Shown here: positions 21,410 through 23,895 of the stretch, piece after piece
Numbering within the stretch: the stretch's first letter is position 1
How the letters are laid out: every line of letters starts with the position of its first letter
Assembly (NCBI GenBank): GCA_964420405.1
Contig: CAYQTL010000080.1
Coordinates: 1-23,895 of the forward strand
Source of the DNA: CAYQTL01 sp964420405
GTDB lineage: Bacteria > Acidobacteriota > Thermoanaerobaculia > Thermoanaerobaculales > Sulfomarinibacteraceae
Reading direction: 5' to 3'
DNA: 23,895 nucleotides
Made by a program: the position numbers and the translations under genes
The notes under the pieces: model-generated
Databases searched by the model: none
What the model saw: only the letters and a program-made list of their open reading frames with translations
Told to the model about the DNA's origin: nothing

Positions 21410-22864
21410 ATGGTCGACACCGTCCGCACCCGTATCGCGCCCAGCCCGACCGGCGATCCCCACGTGGGGACCGCCTACGTGGCGCTGTTCAACTTCGCCT
21501 TCGCCCGCCGCCACGGCGGCCGCTTCGTGCTCCGGATCGAGGACACCGACCAGGTCCGCAGCCACCCGGCGTCGGAGCGGATGATCTTCGAAGCGCTCGC
21601 GTGGCTCGGTCTGTCGTGGGACGAGGGCCCCGACGTCGGCGGCCCCCACGGGCCGTACCGCCAGAGCGAGCGAACCGAGGTCTACCGCGAGCACGCCGAG
21701 CGGCTGGTCGCGTCGGGAGACGCCTACCCGTGCTTCTGCAGCCGCGAAAGGCTGGCGGCGCTGCGGGAGCAGCAGAAGGAGGCGAAGGTCCAGCTCGGCT
21801 ACGACGGCCACTGCCGCGGCCTCGACCCCGCCGAGGCGGCCCGCCGGCGCCGCGCCGGCGAGGAGCACGTGCTGCGGCTCGCGATGCCGGTCTCCGGCGA
21901 GCTCGAGGTCACCGACCTGCTGCGGGGCGTGGTGCGGTTCGACGCCGTCCAGCTCGACGACCAGGTGCTCGTCAAGTCCGACGGCTACCCGACCTACCAC
22001 CTGGCGAACGTCGTCGACGACCACCTGATGGGCATCAGCCACGTCATCCGGGCCGAGGAGTGGCTGTCGTCGCTGCCCAAGCACGTCCGACTGTACGAGG
22101 CGTTGGGCTGGCCGCAGCCGGTGTTCTGCCACCTGCCGCTGCTGCGCAACGCCGACCGCTCCAAGATCTCCAAGCGCAAGAACCCGGTCAGCCTCAACCA
22201 CTACCGGCGGGCGGGGTTCCTGCCCGAGGCGATGGTCAACTACCTCGGCCTGATGGGCTGGACGATGCCCGACGAGCGCGACGAGTTCACCCTCGACGAG
22301 TTCACGGACGCGATGCGCCTCGAGGCGATCTCCCTCGGCGGACCGGTGTTCGACCTCGACAAGCTGACCTGGCTGAACGGACGCTGGATCCGGCGCCAGA
22401 CCGTGCCGGACCTCGTGCGCCGTGTGCGCGCCGAGCTCCTGTCGGACGGGGCCCTCGAGGCGGCCATGACCCTCGCCCAGGAGCGGGTCGACACCCTCGA
22501 GCAGTTCGTCGAGTACGCGGCGTTCTTCTTCGTCGGCGAGGTCGACTACGACGAGCAGGCCGCCCGCAGGCTGGTGGTGAAGGACCGCACGCCCCCGCAG
22601 TCGGCGAAGCTGCTGCGCCAGCTGCTGGAGGAGGGGCTCGACCCGGTGCTCGACTGGAACGCCGAGGCTCTCGAGGAGGCGCTGCGGACCTTCTGCGGGA
22701 CGACCGGGCTGGAGCCGAAGCAGCTGTTCATGCCGGTCCGGGTGGCAGTGACGGGTCGCACCGCGACGCCGCCCCTGTTCGACACCATGGCGGTGCTCGG
22801 CAAGGAGATCTGCCGTCGCCGGGTGCGGCGGGCGGTGGAGGTGCTGCGGGGAATGAAGGGGTAG
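21410..22864 (+). CDS. gltX: Glutamyl-tRNA synthetase
   Basis: A class I synthetase of 484 residues that charges tRNA-Glu with glutamate. The ATP-binding HIGH motif appears as GDPHVGT (about 15-21) after RIAPSPT. The KMSKS-type loop is KISKR (252-256) in DRSKISKRKNP. A zinc-site-like cluster is visible as CFC (about 107-109) and YDGHCRGL further on. The anticodon-binding half extends to the C-terminus (ICRRRVRRAVEVLRGMKG). The ATG at 21410 follows GGAG (21401-21404) by 5 bases. The strong terminator just upstream means its own promoter must overlap that region, or it depends on read-through from the tRNA-Ser promoter. glnS follows after 43 bases in the same direction. Confidence 0.96.
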   Translation: MVDTVRTRIAPSPTGDPHVGTAYVALFNFAFARRHGGRFVLRIEDTDQVRSHPASERMIFEALAWLGLSWDEGPDVGGPHGPYRQSERTEVYREHAERLVASGDAYPCFCSRERLAALREQQKEAKVQLGYDGHCRGLDPAEAARRRRAGEEHVLRLAMPVSGELEVTDLLRGVVRFDAVQLDDQVLVKSDGYPTYHLANVVDDHLMGISHVIRAEEWLSSLPKHVRLYEALGWPQPVFCHLPLLRNADRSKISKRKNPVSLNHYRRAGFLPEAMVNYLGLMGWTMPDERDEFTLDEFTDAMRLEAISLGGPVFDLDKLTWLNGRWIRRQTVPDLVRRVRAELLSDGALEAAMTLAQERVDTLEQFVEYAAFFFVGEVDYDEQAARRLVVKDRTPPQSAKLLRQLLEEGLDPVLDWNAEALEEALRTFCGTTGLEPKQLFMPVRVAVTGRTATPPLFDTMAVLGKEICRRRVRRAVEVLRGMKG

Positions 22865-22871
22865 GACCCGT

Positions 22872-22898
22872 CGGGATCGGGATCGGGATCGGGATCGG
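22872..22898 (+). repeat. (CGGGAT)4 tandem repeat with G-quadruplex pattern before glnS
   Basis: Four perfect tandem copies of CGGGAT (22872-22895) are followed by CGG. The G-runs at 22873, 22879, 22885 and 22891, three bases each and separated by three bases, meet the canonical G3N3 quadruplex rule on the sense strand. The repeat ends immediately before the GGAGAG ribosome site of glnS. Confidence 0.85.
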
Positions 22899-22907
22899 AG
22901 AGTGCCG

Positions 22908-23895
22908 ATGGCGGACATCGAAGGCGGCGACAACCTCGACTTCATCCGGGAGATCATCCGGGACGACCTCGCGTCGGGACGGCACGAGCGGGTCGTCACC
23001 AGGTTCCCGCCGGAGCCCAACGGCTACCTGCACATCGGCCACACCAAGGCGATCGTGCTCAACTTCGGCGTCGCCGAGGAGTTCGGGGGCCGCTGCCACC
23101 TGCGGTTCGACGACACCAACCCCACCAAGGAGGAGATGGAGTACATCGAGTCGATCCAGCGGGACGTCCGCTGGCTCGGCTACGACTGGGGCGAGCACCT
23201 GTACTTCGCCTCCGACTACTTCGAGCAGCTGTACGAGTGGGCCGAACACCTGGTCCGCACCGGATTCGCGTACGTCGACGACCAGTCGGCGGAGGAGATC
23301 CGGGCCACCCGCGGCACCCTCACCGAGCCCGGCAGCGACAGCCCGTGGCGCGGCCGCCCGGCGGCGGAGAGCCTCGACCTGCTGCGGCGGATGCGCGCCG
23401 GCGAGTTCGCCGAGGGGGCGCGGGTGCTGCGGGCGAAGATCGACATGTCCCACGGCAACCTCAACATGCGCGACCCGGTGCTGTACCGGATCATGAAGGT
23501 GCCGCACCCGCGCACCGGCGACGCCTGGTGCATCTACCCGACCTACGACTTCGCCCACGGCCAGTCCGACGCCGTCGAGCACATCACCCACTCGCTGTGC
23601 ACCCTCGAGTTCGAGGCTCACCGGCCGCTGTACGACTGGCTCATCGAGCACCTGCCGGTGCCGTCGCGGCCGCGGCAGATCGAGTTCGCGCGGCTCAACC
23701 TGACGCACACCGTGATGTCCAAGCGGCGGTTCCTGCAGCTGGTGCGCGAGGGCCACGTCCGCGGCTGGGACGACCCGCGCATGCCGACGCTGACCGGCCT
23801 GCGGCGGCGCGGGTACACGCCCGAGGCGATCCGCGCGTTCTGCGAGCGGATCGGGGTGGCCAAGTTCAACAGCACGATCGACATCGCCCTGCTCG
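22908..23895 (+). CDS. glnS: Glutaminyl-tRNA synthetase (C-terminus beyond right edge)
   Basis: GlnRS charges tRNA-Gln directly with glutamine. The 329 complete codons present begin MADIEGGDNLDFIREII. The class I HIGH motif appears as PPEPNGYLHIGH (about 34-45), and the KMSKS loop as MSKRR (270-274) in LTHTVMSKRRFLQLV. GRCHLRFDDTNPTKE, DMSHGNLNMRDPVLYRI and YPTYDFAHGQSDAVEHITHSLCTLEFEAHR are GlnRS signatures that distinguish it from GltX. The ATG at 22908 is preceded by GGAGAG (22898-22903) and by a hexamer repeat. It follows gltX by 43 bases, probably in one transcript. GlnRS in bacteria is known from the literature to derive from eukaryotes by ancient transfer; many bacteria use GatCAB instead. 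Confidence 0.96.
   Translation, partial: MADIEGGDNLDFIREIIRDDLASGRHERVVTRFPPEPNGYLHIGHTKAIVLNFGVAEEFGGRCHLRFDDTNPTKEEMEYIESIQRDVRWLGYDWGEHLYFASDYFEQLYEWAEHLVRTGFAYVDDQSAEEIRATRGTLTEPGSDSPWRGRPAAESLDLLRRMRAGEFAEGARVLRAKIDMSHGNLNMRDPVLYRIMKVPHPRTGDAWCIYPTYDFAHGQSDAVEHITHSLCTLEFEAHRPLYDWLIEHLPVPSRPRQIEFARLNLTHTVMSKRRFLQLVREGHVRGWDDPRMPTLTGLRRRGYTPEAIRAFCERIGVAKFNSTIDIALL

Noticed and set aside
22728..23756. Minus-strand open frame with a PIPIPIPI stretch
   Set aside because: It is antisense to gltX and glnS, and the PI run is just the CGGGAT hexamer repeat read backwards.

Overview
The window is a GC-rich (roughly 70 %) chromosomal segment from a diderm bacterium. LptD, two TonB-dependent outer-membrane receptors and a TonB-C domain protein show the outer membrane. 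The Oar-like receptor with an N-terminal carboxypeptidase-regulatory domain, a gingipain-type C25 peptidase ending in a DGFESGD-type tail, FabL and a kinase-like/TonB fusion together suggest Acidobacteriota, perhaps a Thermoanaerobaculia-like lineage. That placement is inferred from gene content; no rRNA is present. I see no IS element, prophage, integrase or CRISPR array. The segment looks like core chromosome with some accessory surface genes.

Layout. 1-2882 (minus): chorismate synthase aroC (runs off the left edge), translationally coupled (ATGA) behind a BtuB-like TonB receptor. 2931-4604 (plus): an exported 5'-nucleotidase/cyclic phosphodiesterase, divergent from the receptor. 4761-7850 (plus): a 1029-residue Oar-like TonB receptor, convergent with a 1082-residue secreted C25 cysteine peptidase (8021-11269, minus); two GC-rich hairpin terminators lie between them. 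11393-12454 (plus): aroB. 12455-12853: a 399-base gap between convergent genes, with no credible gene but two oppositely oriented arrays of CAGCGACAG/CAGCGGCAG-like units. 12854-13612 (minus): fabL, divergent from an HU-family gene (13754-14047, plus). 14248-17653 (minus): a ruvX, mltG, pseudokinase-TonB gene cluster. 17739-21095 (plus): a thiolase followed by lptD. 21125-21360: two divergent tRNA-Ser genes (TGA and GCT) with interlocking promoters. 21410 to the right edge (plus): gltX and glnS (cut by the edge), separated by 43 bases containing a four-copy CGGGAT repeat that fits a G-quadruplex pattern.

How the genes fit together. Most products serve envelope construction or traffic (LptD, MltG, FabL, two receptors, the TonB-C fusion, an exported nucleotidase, a secreted protease) or core information and amino-acid metabolism (GltX, GlnS, tRNA-Ser, RuvX, HU, AroB, AroC). 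The points most worth following are the degenerate kinase fused through a membrane helix and coiled coil to a TonB C-terminal domain, the pairing of an Oar-like receptor with a secreted protease, the purine-rich repeat arrays, and a recurrent leaderless-gene signature: a TANNNT box 6-12 bases before start codons that lack a good Shine-Dalgarno sequence.
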